Numbered from the stretch's first letter, positions 33,133-42,175 are shown. The stretch: DNA of 55,341 bases from Chryseobacterium gambrini (GCF_900156825.1 NZ_FTOV01000021.1:1-55341); one strand, 5' to 3'. Numbers and translations are program-made. The notes: generated by a model not told the origin, from the sequence alone.

Positions 33133-34962
33133 TTAAAAATTTAAGTTGATGTAAAAGCTGTAGTTTCTTTTAGGTAAAGGATAATAAGCCATCGTTTCAT
33201 AGATCTCGTCGGTAATATTATTTATCCTCAATCCCAAAGTATACTTTTTGGCAACCGTTACAGACAATCCTGCATTTAGGACGAAATACGGTTTTATAAG
33301 ATATTCGTTGTTCTCATCAGAAGTAGTAAAAGTCTTACCCGTAAACATTCCCTGAATATACAGATTCATGAATTTATACTGGTAATCTGCATTCCCGAAA
33401 ACCTTATGAGGAGGAACATACATCAGCTGATTTTTCGTTTCAAGATCTACAGATCTCGTGTAGCTGTATCCTGTGTTTATTTTTAAAGAATGTTCTTTCG
33501 AAAACTTGTGCTGAAATCCAATTTTAGACTCAAGACCATAAGATTCAACATTTCTTACGTTTCTTGGAGACCAATATCCCATAGAAGTGGGAATCCATTG
33601 GATCATATCCTTTATTTTCATGTAATAAGGTGTGAAGCTCAACATGAATTTTCCGAACGTCAATTCGTGGTTCATTTCAGTCTGCAAAGACGTTTCTGCC
33701 TTCAGATCCAAATTTCCGCCCGGATTCCAGTAAAGATCATTAAAAGAAGGAAATCTGAAATTCTTTGAAAAACTTGTCCCTAAACTGTACCAGTCAGAAA
33801 CCTTCCATTTGCCTGAAAAAGAATACAGTAAAGGCGATTCTATATTTTCGATAAAATCCTTCTTGATTCCGGCTTCCAGTCTCAGCTTCTGGGTAGGGAA
33901 ATATCTCAACAATCCTGCAACAGAATAAATATTTCTCTTTACATCCTCAATTCCGGATTGATAGCCCTCTCCTCTATTGATCTGAAACTCCCCGATAATA
34001 TTGACATTCAGTTTAGGCGTGATGAAATAATTGAAATCATCTTTAAAAATCAGATTTTTCCCCGTTCCACCACTGGTTTTGGGAGCATCAAAAACTCCGA
34101 AATACTGGAAATTTTCTTCCGTGTAAGCCGCTTTCAGGCTGTTTGAGATCGATTTTAAATTCACATCATGGGTAAGAAGACTGCGGAAAGTCTGCGCTGC
34201 ATACTTCGTGCGGTTGCCGTTTTCCGTAAAGATTGGATAATTCTGTTCCGCGTCATACAACTGGCTTTGCCAAGAAATGTTCTGATTTCGGGCAATTTTA
34301 TAGCTAAAACCTATGTTCGCTGTACCGTTAAAATATTTACCGTTTCGGTTGATATACTGCTTTTCAGGAACCTCATAATTATTTTGACTGATGAAATAAT
34401 TTCCTGATGCCTTAAAACTGAAATCTGAATTACTGAAAGAAGTTTTAAAATAATTCTGGAACGTCTCATAAGAAGCCACTTCACTATGTAAAGTCGCATG
34501 AAAACCCTCATTAAATTTCAGTTCATTGTTAAGGTGAATACTTCCTCCGATTGCGCCGCTTCCGTAAACCACACTTCCGCCGCCGGCTTTCACTTCAAGC
34601 GCATCGTAGCCGAAAATCGCGATATTGTTAACATCTCCCTGTCCTAAAAAAATAGAATTGATGTTGATTCCATTCCACACAAAAGCAGTCTGCTGCGCCG
34701 TTGTTCCCCTGAAAGAAGGCGAAGAAACCGCACCGCGTCCATTTTCCTTAATATAAACAGGAGACTGAAAACGCAGCGTCTCAGAAAGATTGGCAGAATT
34801 TTTTTCAATGTCTTTGGGAGTAATTGTAGTAACCGGATGAAAAAGTTTAACCTTATTCATCTGATTGTCAAAAACATAAACGGTGTCAATAGTTTTCTCC
34901 TGCGCGTAAAGAAAACAACCGTATGATGCAAAAAGCAGTACTAAAGATCTTTTTAATGCCAT
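33133..34962 (-). CDS. btuB: TonB-dependent receptor, BtuB-like cobalamin transporter
   Basis: A 609-residue outer-membrane receptor. A signal peptide (LVLLFASYGCFLYAQ) precedes a plug domain (VHPVTTITPKDIEKNSANLSETLRF.. as LSETLRFQSPVYIKENG), then a beta-barrel ending in YSFYINLNF with a terminal Phe. It has the small size of BtuB rather than of SusC-like porins, and lacks a carboxypeptidase-like N-terminal domain. A class I cobalamin riboswitch lies 45 bp upstream and a BtuG-like lipoprotein gene follows. It should import vitamin B12 or related corrinoids across the outer membrane with TonB energy. Confidence 0.92.
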   Translation of the reverse strand: MALKRSLVLLFASYGCFLYAQEKTIDTVYVFDNQMNKVKLFHPVTTITPKDIEKNSANLSETLRFQSPVYIKENGRGAVSSPSFRGTTAQQTAFVWNGININSIFLGQGDVNNIAIFGYDALEVKAGGGSVVYGSGAIGGSIHLNNELKFNEGFHATLHSEVASYETFQNYFKTSFSNSDFSFKASGNYFISQNNYEVPEKQYINRNGKYFNGTANIGFSYKIARNQNISWQSQLYDAEQNYPIFTENGNRTKYAAQTFRSLLTHDVNLKSISNSLKAAYTEENFQYFGVFDAPKTSGGTGKNLIFKDDFNYFITPKLNVNIIGEFQINRGEGYQSGIEDVKRNIYSVAGLLRYFPTQKLRLEAGIKKDFIENIESPLLYSFSGKWKVSDWYSLGTSFSKNFRFPSFNDLYWNPGGNLDLKAETSLQTEMNHELTFGKFMLSFTPYYMKIKDMIQWIPTSMGYWSPRNVRNVESYGLESKIGFQHKFSKEHSLKINTGYSYTRSVDLETKNQLMYVPPHKVFGNADYQYKFMNLYIQGMFTGKTFTTSDENNEYLIKPYFVLNAGLSVTVAKKYTLGLRINNITDEIYETMAYYPLPKRNYSFYINLNF

Positions 34963-35006
34963 TCCTATTTTACTTTTCCTCCGAAAGCAATGTTTTTAAG
35001 ATTACA

Positions 35007-35156
35007 TTTTGGCAGGTCTCCTGACTTTCGCTTTCTACACCTTCCCGTTTTCACAGTGGTTTTATCGTAGAAATCTTATATGCGATTTACAGTTGCGGGG
35101 ACAGTTTGGGATTTTCGCCCAATTCCCTTTTCATTCCAAATTAATGGAAACCAAAA
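35007..35156 (-). promoter_or_regulatory. Cobalamin riboswitch
   Basis: On the minus strand the B12 box and its context are visible: GCGGGGAC..(complement of CGCAACTG), CCACTGTG at the core, GGGAAGGTG, and AAGTCAGGAGACCTGCC near the end; TTTTGG and CCAAAA (35151-35156 and 35007-35012) close the P1 stem. It controls the BtuB-like and BtuG-like genes, with adenosylcobalamin or another corrinoid expected to shut expression off. Confidence 0.93.
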
Positions 35157-35873
35157 TTTTTGCAAAGATAACTTTTTTAATTTATTGACAAAAAAAATAG
35201 CCGTTAAGTATCTTTTTAATAAAACAATGATTTGTTGCATTACATACGAAAAACAATTTCAGGAGCTTTTTCCAGCTTTCGCTACTCGCTTTTTTTGGAT
35301 TCGGCGGCGGCTTTTGCCGCCGCCGAATCCAAAAAAGAGCTCAGACATGCCGCTCAATCTGGGCTAGGAAAATAAAACCGCAGAAAATAAACAGTTTTAT
35401 AAAACTCAGATTCTATTGAAAAATAAATAATCATTTTCAGCCAGAATTATTTAAAATGTATTAAAATCTTACTTTAAGTTTCTTTAAACTCATTTTAAAT
35501 TTAGCCGCAAGAAAGACAAAAGACTTTATTGAATTTATTTAAGTATTTCAAAAGTCTGCAAAGAGAAAAAATCTCTGATTTTTTTAACTTATGTGCTCTT
35601 TTTTTTCCATTTCAAGGATTAAACTTAAAAAACTAAAGTGTTTAAATCTTTTGCATCTTTTGTGGTAAAAAGCATAAACAAGTTTTTTAATTACTTTAAA
35701 ATAAGCATCACTAAGGAAGAAAATCAAAGATTTTCAAAAACTAATGGGTTCTTCTATTTTAAATACGCATCATTCAAAATCTTATGTGATGAAAGAAAGT
35801 CCCTTTTTAAAAAACTTTCCCTTAAATAAAAATCTAATCTGAATTCTTATTTACTATTATTTAAACATTTTAA
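35157..35873. other. Long intergenic region with repeat elements
   Basis: About 700 bp between the riboswitch and cdd. It contains copy B of the GGAGCT-type element (35261-35368) and, further right, A+T-rich DNA with phrases shared with the gap at 21.9-22.1 kb (AATCAAAGATTTT at about 35722). The plus-strand 63-codon frame at 35638-35829 is built from these repeats and is not a gene. Confidence 0.5.
35261..35368. repeat. GGAGCT-type intergenic element, copy B, with 21-bp perfect hairpin
   Basis: The flank AGGAGCTTTTTCCAGCTTTC with GCTACTCGCT leads into arms 35291-35311 and 35316-35336 (TTTTTTGGATTCGGCGGCGG-C and its exact complement) with a TTTT loop; then AGAGCTCA and CCGCTCAATCTGGGCTAGG. 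The G+C-rich stem contrasts with the A+T-rich surroundings. Confidence 0.85.
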
Positions 35874-36356
35874 CTATAAAAAAGTACCGTCAAAATAAAA
35901 CGGCAGAAGATCCTTAATAGAATGTACCTTCACCACCTCATCATTCAGATTAGAAAAATAAAGTTCAATATTTTCATTCTGCTTCGTTTCATATTCTATA
36001 ATGCTCTGTCTGCACGATCCGCATGGCGGAATCGGTGGATTTTTCTCAGAAAACTCCTTCGGTCCGCCTACAATAAAGATTTTCTTTATTTTTTCAGACG
36101 GAAAATTTGCCCCGATCCAGAAAAGAGCAGTCCTTTCCGCGCAAAGTCCCGAAGGATACGCCGCATTCTCCTGATTGTTTCCTGTATAGATCTCTCCGTT
36201 TTCCAGAAGCACAGAACAGCCAACCAGAAAATGAGAGTAGGGAGCATAAGCATTCTCGCGCGCTTCTTTCGCTTTTGCAAATAATTTTTTTTCTATATCG
36301 TTCAGTTCGCCTTTATTGTTAAAATATTCGTAACTGATATGAGTTTCTTTTTTCAT
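35874..36356 (-). CDS. cdd: Cytidine deaminase
   Basis: A 160-residue zinc deaminase converting (deoxy)cytidine to uridine in pyrimidine salvage. The catalytic CAE motif is in GLCAERTALF with the Glu as proton shuttle, and PPCGSCRQ supplies the other two zinc-binding Cys; YAPYSHFLVGCSVLLENGEIYTGNN is the substrate-binding N-terminal part. Length is slightly above the usual 130 residues because of a longer N-terminus. It lies divergent from the OYE-family gene. Confidence 0.93.
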   Translation of the reverse strand: MKKETHISYEYFNNKGELNDIEKKLFAKAKEARENAYAPYSHFLVGCSVLLENGEIYTGNNQENAAYPSGLCAERTALFWIGANFPSEKIKKIFIVGGPKEFSEKNPPIPPCGSCRQSIIEYETKQNENIELYFSNLNDEVVKVHSIKDLLPFYFDGTFL

Positions 36357-36455
36357 ATATTGTGGGTTTAAAAAAAGGGGGATAAATTTACTTTTTTTTC
36401 ATGAGGTGGGCAACACCATCACATTCTTTAAAAATTTTAAAAATCAGATCAAAAA

Positions 36456-37508
36456 ATGTTATACACTCCAATCAGATTCAGAAATGTTGAATTGAAAAAC
36501 CGTTGGGTAATGTCTCCAATGTGTATGTATTCTTCCGAAAACGGATTAGCCAACGATTTCCATTTTGTGCATTACGGAAGCAGAGCGCAGGGCGGAACAG
36601 GATTAATCATCGTTGAAGCAACGGGAGTAGAACCCCGCGGAAGAATTACCAACCACTGTATGGGAATCTGGAACGACGAACAGGCAGAAAAACTCCAGAA
36701 AATTGTAGAATTTGTACACCGGAACTCAGAAACCAAAATAGGAATTCAGCTTGCGCATGCCGGAAGAAAAGGATCTGCATGGAATAATGTACAGATCCCG
36801 ATAGAAGAAGGCTGGGAAACCATCGCACCCAGTCCGATTCCGTATCATCCGACTGAAAGAATTCCACATGTTTTAACCATTGAGGAAATCAAAGAACAGG
36901 TCGAAAACTTCAGACAGGCAGCAAGAAGATCTGTAGATGCAGGTTTCGATGTCATAGAAATTCACGCAGCACACGGTTATCTTATCCATCAGTTTTTATC
37001 ACCGCTTTCCAATATCAGAACCGACGAATATGGCGGAAGTTTCGAAAACAGAATACGGTTTTTAGTTGAAATCGTAGACGCCGTGAATGAAGAATTAAAT
37101 GAAAATGTAGCCTTATTTGTAAGAATTTCCGGAACCGAGTATGCAGAAAACGGCTGGGAAATAGAAGACAGTGCTGAGCTTGCTAAAATCCTTAAAAACC
37201 ATTCGGTTGATCTTGTTGATGTTTCCAGCGGAGGAAATATTCACGGAGTAAAAATTCCGGTTCACGACGGTTATCAGGTTCCGCTTGCGTCACAGGTGAA
37301 AAATGAGGCAGAAACAAAAACAGGAGCAGTAGGATTAATTACGAGAGTCAATCAGGCGGAGGAAATTCTGCGAAAAGGAGAGGCAGATTTAATTTTCATC
37401 GCCAGAGAAAGCTTAAGAAATCCTTACATCGCCGTTCAGGGTTCTTTTGAAATGGATGAAGAATGCTTCTTTCCGCATCAGTATTTAAGAGCAAAAATTT
37501 CTAAATAA
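36456..37508 (+). CDS. Old-yellow-enzyme NADPH:flavin oxidoreductase (YqjM/NamA-like)
   Basis: A 350-residue FMN-dependent ene-reductase TIM barrel. Cys23 (SPMCMYSS) is the redox-tuning Cys of the YqjM subgroup, and His170 and His173 (EIHAAHGYL) hold the substrate carbonyl. LSPLSNIRTDEYGGSFENR is the FMN/active-site loop typical of the family. It reduces activated C=C bonds using NADPH; physiological substrates are usually detoxified electrophiles. It is divergent from cdd. A DUF2752 gene follows by 38 bp, with its own promoter. Confidence 0.93.
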   Translation: MLYTPIRFRNVELKNRWVMSPMCMYSSENGLANDFHFVHYGSRAQGGTGLIIVEATGVEPRGRITNHCMGIWNDEQAEKLQKIVEFVHRNSETKIGIQLAHAGRKGSAWNNVQIPIEEGWETIAPSPIPYHPTERIPHVLTIEEIKEQVENFRQAARRSVDAGFDVIEIHAAHGYLIHQFLSPLSNIRTDEYGGSFENRIRFLVEIVDAVNEELNENVALFVRISGTEYAENGWEIEDSAELAKILKNHSVDLVDVSSGGNIHGVKIPVHDGYQVPLASQVKNEAETKTGAVGLITRVNQAEEILRKGEADLIFIARESLRNPYIAVQGSFEMDEECFFPHQYLRAKISK

Positions 37509-37516
37509 TTTTTTTA

Positions 37517-37524
37517 TATATTTG
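37517..37524 (+). promoter_or_regulatory. Bacteroidota -7 promoter box (TATATTTG)
   Basis: TATATTTG is a perfect TAnnTTTG, 22 nt before the DUF2752-gene ATG at 37547. Confidence 0.65.
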
Positions 37525-37546
37525 AGAATCATAACCCTGTATTATA

Positions 37547-37840
37547 ATGAAAATAGAAGACTTTATGCTGCCTTGTCCCATCAAGAAATTCTTTGGAATC
37601 GATTGTTTTGGGTGCGGAACGCAGAGAGCTATCGTCATGGTTTTTGAAGGCAGATTTGGCGAAGCATTTCATATGTTTCCTGCGGTCTACACTTTATTGC
37701 TTTTTTTTGGAACGGTTTTCCTCAATTTTGTAGACAGAAAACGGAATTACAGTAATATTTTAGTTTTTCTTGCGATTATCAATGCCGTCATCATGGTTAC
37801 TTCTTATTTTTATAAACATTTATACTTACCTATACATTAA
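37547..37840 (+). CDS. DUF2752 membrane protein
   Basis: A 97-residue protein with the DUF2752 hallmark CPIKKFFGIDCFGCGTQRA at residues 10-28 (three Cys in CPxx..DCFGCG) and two following membrane segments (FPAVYTLLLFFGTVFLNF and NILVFLAIINAVIMVTSYFY). The Cys residues may bind metal or form disulfides; the family's function is unknown. It is 17 bp upstream of another small Cys-motif membrane gene, with which it is often paired in Bacteroidota. Confidence 0.85.
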   Translation: MKIEDFMLPCPIKKFFGIDCFGCGTQRAIVMVFEGRFGEAFHMFPAVYTLLLFFGTVFLNFVDRKRNYSNILVFLAIINAVIMVTSYFYKHLYLPIH

Positions 37841-37857
37841 TCAATTAAATTATAACT

Positions 37858-38190
37858 ATGGAACAACAAAAATTACCTAACGCAACGGCGGTACTAATCT
37901 TAGGAATTGTATCAATTATCGGGTGTTGCTGTTACGGACTTCCGGGACTTATTGCAGGGATCATTGCATTGGTTCTGGCTAAAAAAGACGGAGAACTTTA
38001 CAGAAAAAATCCGACAGCTTATTCAAATTACGGGCAATTGAATGCCGGAAAAATAATGGCAATCATCGGAATTGTATTAAGTATTTTATACGTGGTTTAC
38101 GTTGTTGTCATGATTTCTACTCTTGGCTGGGACGCTATGAAAGACCCGCAACTGATGCAGGAAAGAATGAGAGAACTGATGGGACAGTAA
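37858..38190 (+). CDS. CCC-motif membrane protein
   Basis: A 110-residue protein with two membrane segments. The first (AVLILGIVSIIGCCCYGLPGLIAGIIALVLA) contains CCC at residues 23-25; the second (IMAIIGIVLSILYVVYVVVMIST) is near residues 68-90. The layout resembles DUF4190-like proteins and those named CCC-motif membrane proteins in Bacteroidota. It is probably co-transcribed with the DUF2752 gene and ends at a bidirectional terminator. Function unknown. Confidence 0.8.
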   Translation: MEQQKLPNATAVLILGIVSIIGCCCYGLPGLIAGIIALVLAKKDGELYRKNPTAYSNYGQLNAGKIMAIIGIVLSILYVVYVVVMISTLGWDAMKDPQLMQERMRELMGQ

Positions 38191-38211
38191 TTTCTTATTA
38201 ATTTAAAAATA

Positions 38212-38241
38212 AAAGCCTTCTTTCAATTGAGAGAAGGCTTT
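38212..38241. terminator. Bidirectional terminator (duplicate 1)
   Basis: AAAGCCTTCT and AGAAGGCTTT (38212-38221, 38232-38241) form a stem extended by TTC/GAG; the same sequence recurs at 40412-40441 behind the paralogous endonuclease gene. Confidence 0.85.
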
Positions 38242-38261
38242 ATTATTTCTTAAAGCTAAAT

Positions 38262-40322
38262 TTATTTCACAATAAACTTCAATGAAGAAGCATCTAATTT
38301 TAAAATATAAATTCCCTGCTCAAGATTTTTAATTTTAATAGAATTTTTACTGTTTTTAAAGGGCTGATCGATTGTCTGCATTACTTTTCCGTGAAGATTG
38401 TAGATCTCCGCTTTCTTAATATTCTGCATTTCCCCTTTTACAAAAATTTCATTGTTGGAAACAGGATTAGGCGAAATCTGTAATGTATTCTGATCTGAAA
38501 TGGTTTCAGGAGAAATACTTTGAATCTGCTTTGCCATTCCCGAATAACACGTCCAGCTCAGATCATCAATGGCAACTCTGTTGGTGGTAGAATTATTTTC
38601 TAAAGTTACCACCACATTCCCCGAAATATTAATATTGCTGATTGTAGTAGTTGCTGCACTGATGTTGTAAGGAATTGTTCCTACAGCCGTTCCGTTTACT
38701 TTAACGGTGAAAGTTCCATTAGAACCTGTAAATTTCAGTTGGGTAGTTACCGTCAATGATCCGATTCCATTCGCTGAACTGCTTGAAGTTAACGCGCCGT
38801 CTCTTATCGTGATCGCTTTGTTGGAAATCGTCTGATCCGTTCTTGCATCCGTTGCAGTCCATGTAATACCATTATTTGTCCATGTTCTTGTTAAATATCC
38901 GGTAGTACCTGCAGGAATATTTTCAAAATTTTCATAGACGCAATTCGTCGGAGGAGGAACCGCATCCGTAGTTCCCGAAACTGTAGAACTATTGGCTGAA
39001 GAATTTCCTGCAGCATCTTTAGCGATTACATTAAATGTATAGGTTGTGGAAGCATTTAATCCTGAAATGGTCGCAGAAGTTGCGCTTACCGATGTTTTTA
39101 AATTTCCGTTCATGTAGACATCATACGAAGTAACGCCAACATTATCTGCCGAAGCATTCCATGAAAGCGAAATACTGCTTGGCGAAGTTCCCGTAACCGC
39201 AAGACCGGTAACGGTAGAAGGAGCCTGTGTATCAATTGGAGCATTGGTGGTTCCTGAAACGGTAGAGCTATTCGGAGATGAATTTCCTGCTGCATCTTTC
39301 GCTACAATATAAAAAGGATAATTGGTAGAAGGACTTAATCCGGAAATGGTTGTAGAAGTGGAGTTTACTGTTGCCTGTAAATTTCCGTTCATGTAAACGT
39401 TATACGATGTAACCCCGACATTATCGGTTGAAGCATTCCATGAAAGCGAAACGCTGCTTGAAGTAGTTCCGGAAACACTAAGCCCTGTCACGGTTGTCGG
39501 AGCCTGTGTATCTGCGGGAGCCCAGATTTGGTTCACATAATTCGGATTATCGATAAAAGGATTTCTGTTTCCCTGGTAAGCGTAAGAAGCATTATTCCGG
39601 TTGATTTCCGCCTGAGAAACAGGATCCTGATTGTGCCAAGCCAGCAGAACATTCAGTTCCCAGGTCTGCAATCCCGGAAAAGTAGAGTTTCCTAAGATAT
39701 CTCCGGAAGAAAATGTGGCAAGCTTACTCTGATAGCGGGTTACAAAATAAAAAATCATACGTGCGATATCGCCTTTAAATTCATTAACAGGTTCAAAAAC
39801 AATTCCTGAATATCCGGGTGAAGCAGAACTTCCAAGTTTAGAACCGTTAGACGATAGGGAAGTAGCAGTTCCTACGATTCCAAAAGGATAATCTGCCCTC
39901 ATGGCATTTACTTTTCCATCTGTTGCTCTGATGAAATTGATGTCGGAATACATCGGCGAAGCAGAATTAAATAAGCTCTGAGGAATAAGATGCTCCCTGT
40001 TATAGCAATTTCCTTCTTCTGTATATGTTCCGCATTGGTTGGTTACAGGAATAAAATTGTAAGGATCTGCGCCGGTAGGATTTTCAGAATAAATGTCTAA
40101 AATAGAACCGTCGTTTTCATAATTTTTGTCGATGTCGGTTATTTTAAAACCCGTCCAAAGCGCATTGTAGCCTTTGTCCTGATGACCGTTCGTAATAATT
40201 GAACTCAATGCTGTTTTCAGAGAAGCTCCGGAAAGTCCGTTGGCAGAATTATAATAACCCGCAGGAGCCTGAGCATTTGCCAAAACTGAAGCAAATCCCC
40301 ACATTAATAGTTGTTTTTTCAT
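38262..40322 (-). CDS. T9SS-exported endonuclease I with two Fn3 domains
   Basis: A 686-residue secreted nuclease. Signal peptide 1-18, an endonuclease I (EndA/NucM-like) domain to about residue 265 with catalytic His111 in CYNREHLIPQS, two fibronectin type III modules (about 270-360 and 363-455; TGLSVSGTTSSSVSLSWNAS and TGLAVTGTSPSSISLSWNAS), a beta-sandwich region, and a type IX secretion sorting domain at the end (LQISPNPVSNNEIFVKG to GIYILKL). Both Fn3 copies are themselves highly similar to each other. It degrades extracellular DNA, possibly for phosphate or nutrients. It is paralogous to the gene at 40462-41997, which lacks the Fn3 modules. Confidence 0.9.
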   Translation of the reverse strand: MKKQLLMWGFASVLANAQAPAGYYNSANGLSGASLKTALSSIITNGHQDKGYNALWTGFKITDIDKNYENDGSILDIYSENPTGADPYNFIPVTNQCGTYTEEGNCYNREHLIPQSLFNSASPMYSDINFIRATDGKVNAMRADYPFGIVGTATSLSSNGSKLGSSASPGYSGIVFEPVNEFKGDIARMIFYFVTRYQSKLATFSSGDILGNSTFPGLQTWELNVLLAWHNQDPVSQAEINRNNASYAYQGNRNPFIDNPNYVNQIWAPADTQAPTTVTGLSVSGTTSSSVSLSWNASTDNVGVTSYNVYMNGNLQATVNSTSTTISGLSPSTNYPFYIVAKDAAGNSSPNSSTVSGTTNAPIDTQAPSTVTGLAVTGTSPSSISLSWNASADNVGVTSYDVYMNGNLKTSVSATSATISGLNASTTYTFNVIAKDAAGNSSANSSTVSGTTDAVPPPTNCVYENFENIPAGTTGYLTRTWTNNGITWTATDARTDQTISNKAITIRDGALTSSSSANGIGSLTVTTQLKFTGSNGTFTVKVNGTAVGTIPYNISAATTTISNINISGNVVVTLENNSTTNRVAIDDLSWTCYSGMAKQIQSISPETISDQNTLQISPNPVSNNEIFVKGEMQNIKKAEIYNLHGKVMQTIDQPFKNSKNSIKIKNLEQGIYILKLDASSLKFIVK

Positions 40323-40411
40323 GGTAAATTTTTAAGATCGTAATATTACCATAAAATTTATAAATATAAAATTACAGAATCGTTAATTTTTAATGAAATT
40401 CATATAAAATA

Positions 40412-40441
40412 AAAGCCTTCTTTCAATTGAGAGAAGGCTTT
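40412..40441. terminator. Terminator (duplicate 2) behind the paralogous nuclease gene
   Basis: Identical to the hairpin at 38212-38241. This indicates the duplicated segment includes the 3' untranslated part. Confidence 0.85.
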
Positions 40442-40461
40442 ATTATTTCTTAAAGGAAAAT

Positions 40462-41997
40462 TTATTTCACAATAAACTTCAATGAAGAAGCGTCTAATTT
40501 TAGAATATAAATTCCCTGCTCCAGATTTTTAATTTTAATAGAATTTTTACTGTTTTTAAAAGGCTGATCAATGGTCTGCATTGCTTTTCCATGAAGATTG
40601 TAGATCTCCGCTTTCTTAATATTCTGCGTTTCTCCTTTCACAAAAATTTCATTATTGGAAACAGGATTAGGCGAAATCTGTAATGTATTCTGATCTGAAA
40701 TTAATTCGGAAGAAATACTTTGAACCTGTCTTGCCGTTCCGGAATAACAGGTCCAGCTCAGATTATCAATAGCAACTCTGTTGGTGGTAGAATTGTTTTC
40801 TAAAGTTATAACGACATTCCCCGAAATATTAATATTGCTTATAGTGGTTGTTGTTGCAGAGGTATTGTAAGGTACGGTTCCTACCGCTGTTCCGTTTACT
40901 TTAACGGTGAAGGTGTCATTGGAACCTGTAAATTTCAGTTGGGTAGTTACCGTTAATGAGCCAATTCCATTCGCTGAACTGCTCGATGTTAATGCGCCGT
41001 CTCTAATGGTGATTGCTTTGGTGGAGATCGTCTGATCTGTTCTGGAATCTGTTGCTGTCCATGTAATCCCATTATTTGTCCATGTTCTTGTTAAATAAGA
41101 AGCCGAACTTTCAGAAGGAATGGTCTCAAATGTTTCGTTACCGCAGCTTGACGAGCTTGGTGGAGTAGATGTACCTCCGGAACCAGAAGCGGAGCCCCAG
41201 ATTTGGGTCACGTAGTTAGGATTATCGATAAAAGGATTTCTGTTTCCCTGATAAGTATAAGAAGCATTGTTTCTGTTAATTTCCGCCTGAGAAACGGGAT
41301 CCTGATTATGCCAAGCCAATAAAACATTCAGTTCCCAAGTCTGCAAACCCGGAAAAGCAGAACTGCCCAACATATTTCCGGATGTAAACGTGGAGAGTTT
41401 GCTTTGGTATCTCGTAACAAAATAAAATACCATTCTTGCTACATCACCTTTAAATTCATCAATAAGCTCGAACACTGTTCCCGAGAAACCTGAAGAAACA
41501 GAATTTCCAAGCTTAGAACCGTTTTTTGAAGTAAACGTTGCAGTTCCCACCTTTCCGAAAGGATAATTAGAGCGCATTCCGTTTACTTTTCCGTCTGTAG
41601 CTCTGATAAAATGAATATCTGAAACCATAGGAGAGGCTTCGTTAAAAAAGCTCTGAGGAATAATATGTTCACGGTTATAACAATTTCCTTCCACCGAATA
41701 AGTTCCGCATTGGTTGGTAACCGGTGTAAATTTGTAAGGATCTGTACCTACAGGTTTTTCTGAGTAGATGTCCAGAATAGAACCATCATTCTCATAGTTC
41801 TTGTCGATGTCAGTTGTTTTGTACGCCGTCCAAAGTCCGTTGTAGCCTTTGTCAAGATGTCCATTCGTAATAATGGTGCTTAAAGCCGTTTTCAGGGAAG
41901 CGCCGGAAAGTCCGTTTGCCGAATTGTAATATCCCGAAGGAGCCTGAGCATTTGCTAAAACAGAAGCAAATACAACCATTAGTAAATGTTTTTTCAT
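40462..41997 (-). CDS. T9SS-exported endonuclease I (without Fn3 domains)
   Basis: A 511-residue paralogue of the preceding entry, with signal peptide, endonuclease I domain (catalytic His111, CYNREHIIPQS) and nearly identical C-terminal beta-sandwich and sorting domain (the last 70 residues differ by only a few changes). A short Gly/Ser/Pro linker (GSASGSGGTSTPPSSSS) stands where the other has two Fn3 modules. The nuclease halves differ more than the C-terminal halves, suggesting gene conversion or domain exchange. Both copies end at identical terminators. Confidence 0.9.
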   Translation of the reverse strand: MKKHLLMVVFASVLANAQAPSGYYNSANGLSGASLKTALSTIITNGHLDKGYNGLWTAYKTTDIDKNYENDGSILDIYSEKPVGTDPYKFTPVTNQCGTYSVEGNCYNREHIIPQSFFNEASPMVSDIHFIRATDGKVNGMRSNYPFGKVGTATFTSKNGSKLGNSVSSGFSGTVFELIDEFKGDVARMVFYFVTRYQSKLSTFTSGNMLGSSAFPGLQTWELNVLLAWHNQDPVSQAEINRNNASYTYQGNRNPFIDNPNYVTQIWGSASGSGGTSTPPSSSSCGNETFETIPSESSASYLTRTWTNNGITWTATDSRTDQTISTKAITIRDGALTSSSSANGIGSLTVTTQLKFTGSNDTFTVKVNGTAVGTVPYNTSATTTTISNINISGNVVITLENNSTTNRVAIDNLSWTCYSGTARQVQSISSELISDQNTLQISPNPVSNNEIFVKGETQNIKKAEIYNLHGKAMQTIDQPFKNSKNSIKIKNLEQGIYILKLDASSLKFIVK

Positions 41998-42175
41998 GTC
42001 AAGATTTTAGACTTTAAGATTACTATAAATTTATCAATAAAAAATTACGGAATTGTTAAATTTAATTATGCGTAGAATGGTATGCAAGATTAAACTTTGT
42101 TTTTTTATTGAAAATGAGATGATTTTGAATGGTTTTAAGTAATATTGAAAATAAAAATTTAGAATGTATTAAAAT

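Noticed and set aside
35291..35336. Reading the GC-rich hairpin of copy B as a plain terminator
   Set aside because: No gene ends within several hundred bases on either side in the right direction, and its flanks repeat elsewhere, so a repeat element is the better description.
35638..35829. 63-codon plus-strand open frame
   Set aside because: Made of A+T-rich repeat phrases shared with another gap; no promoter or family resemblance.
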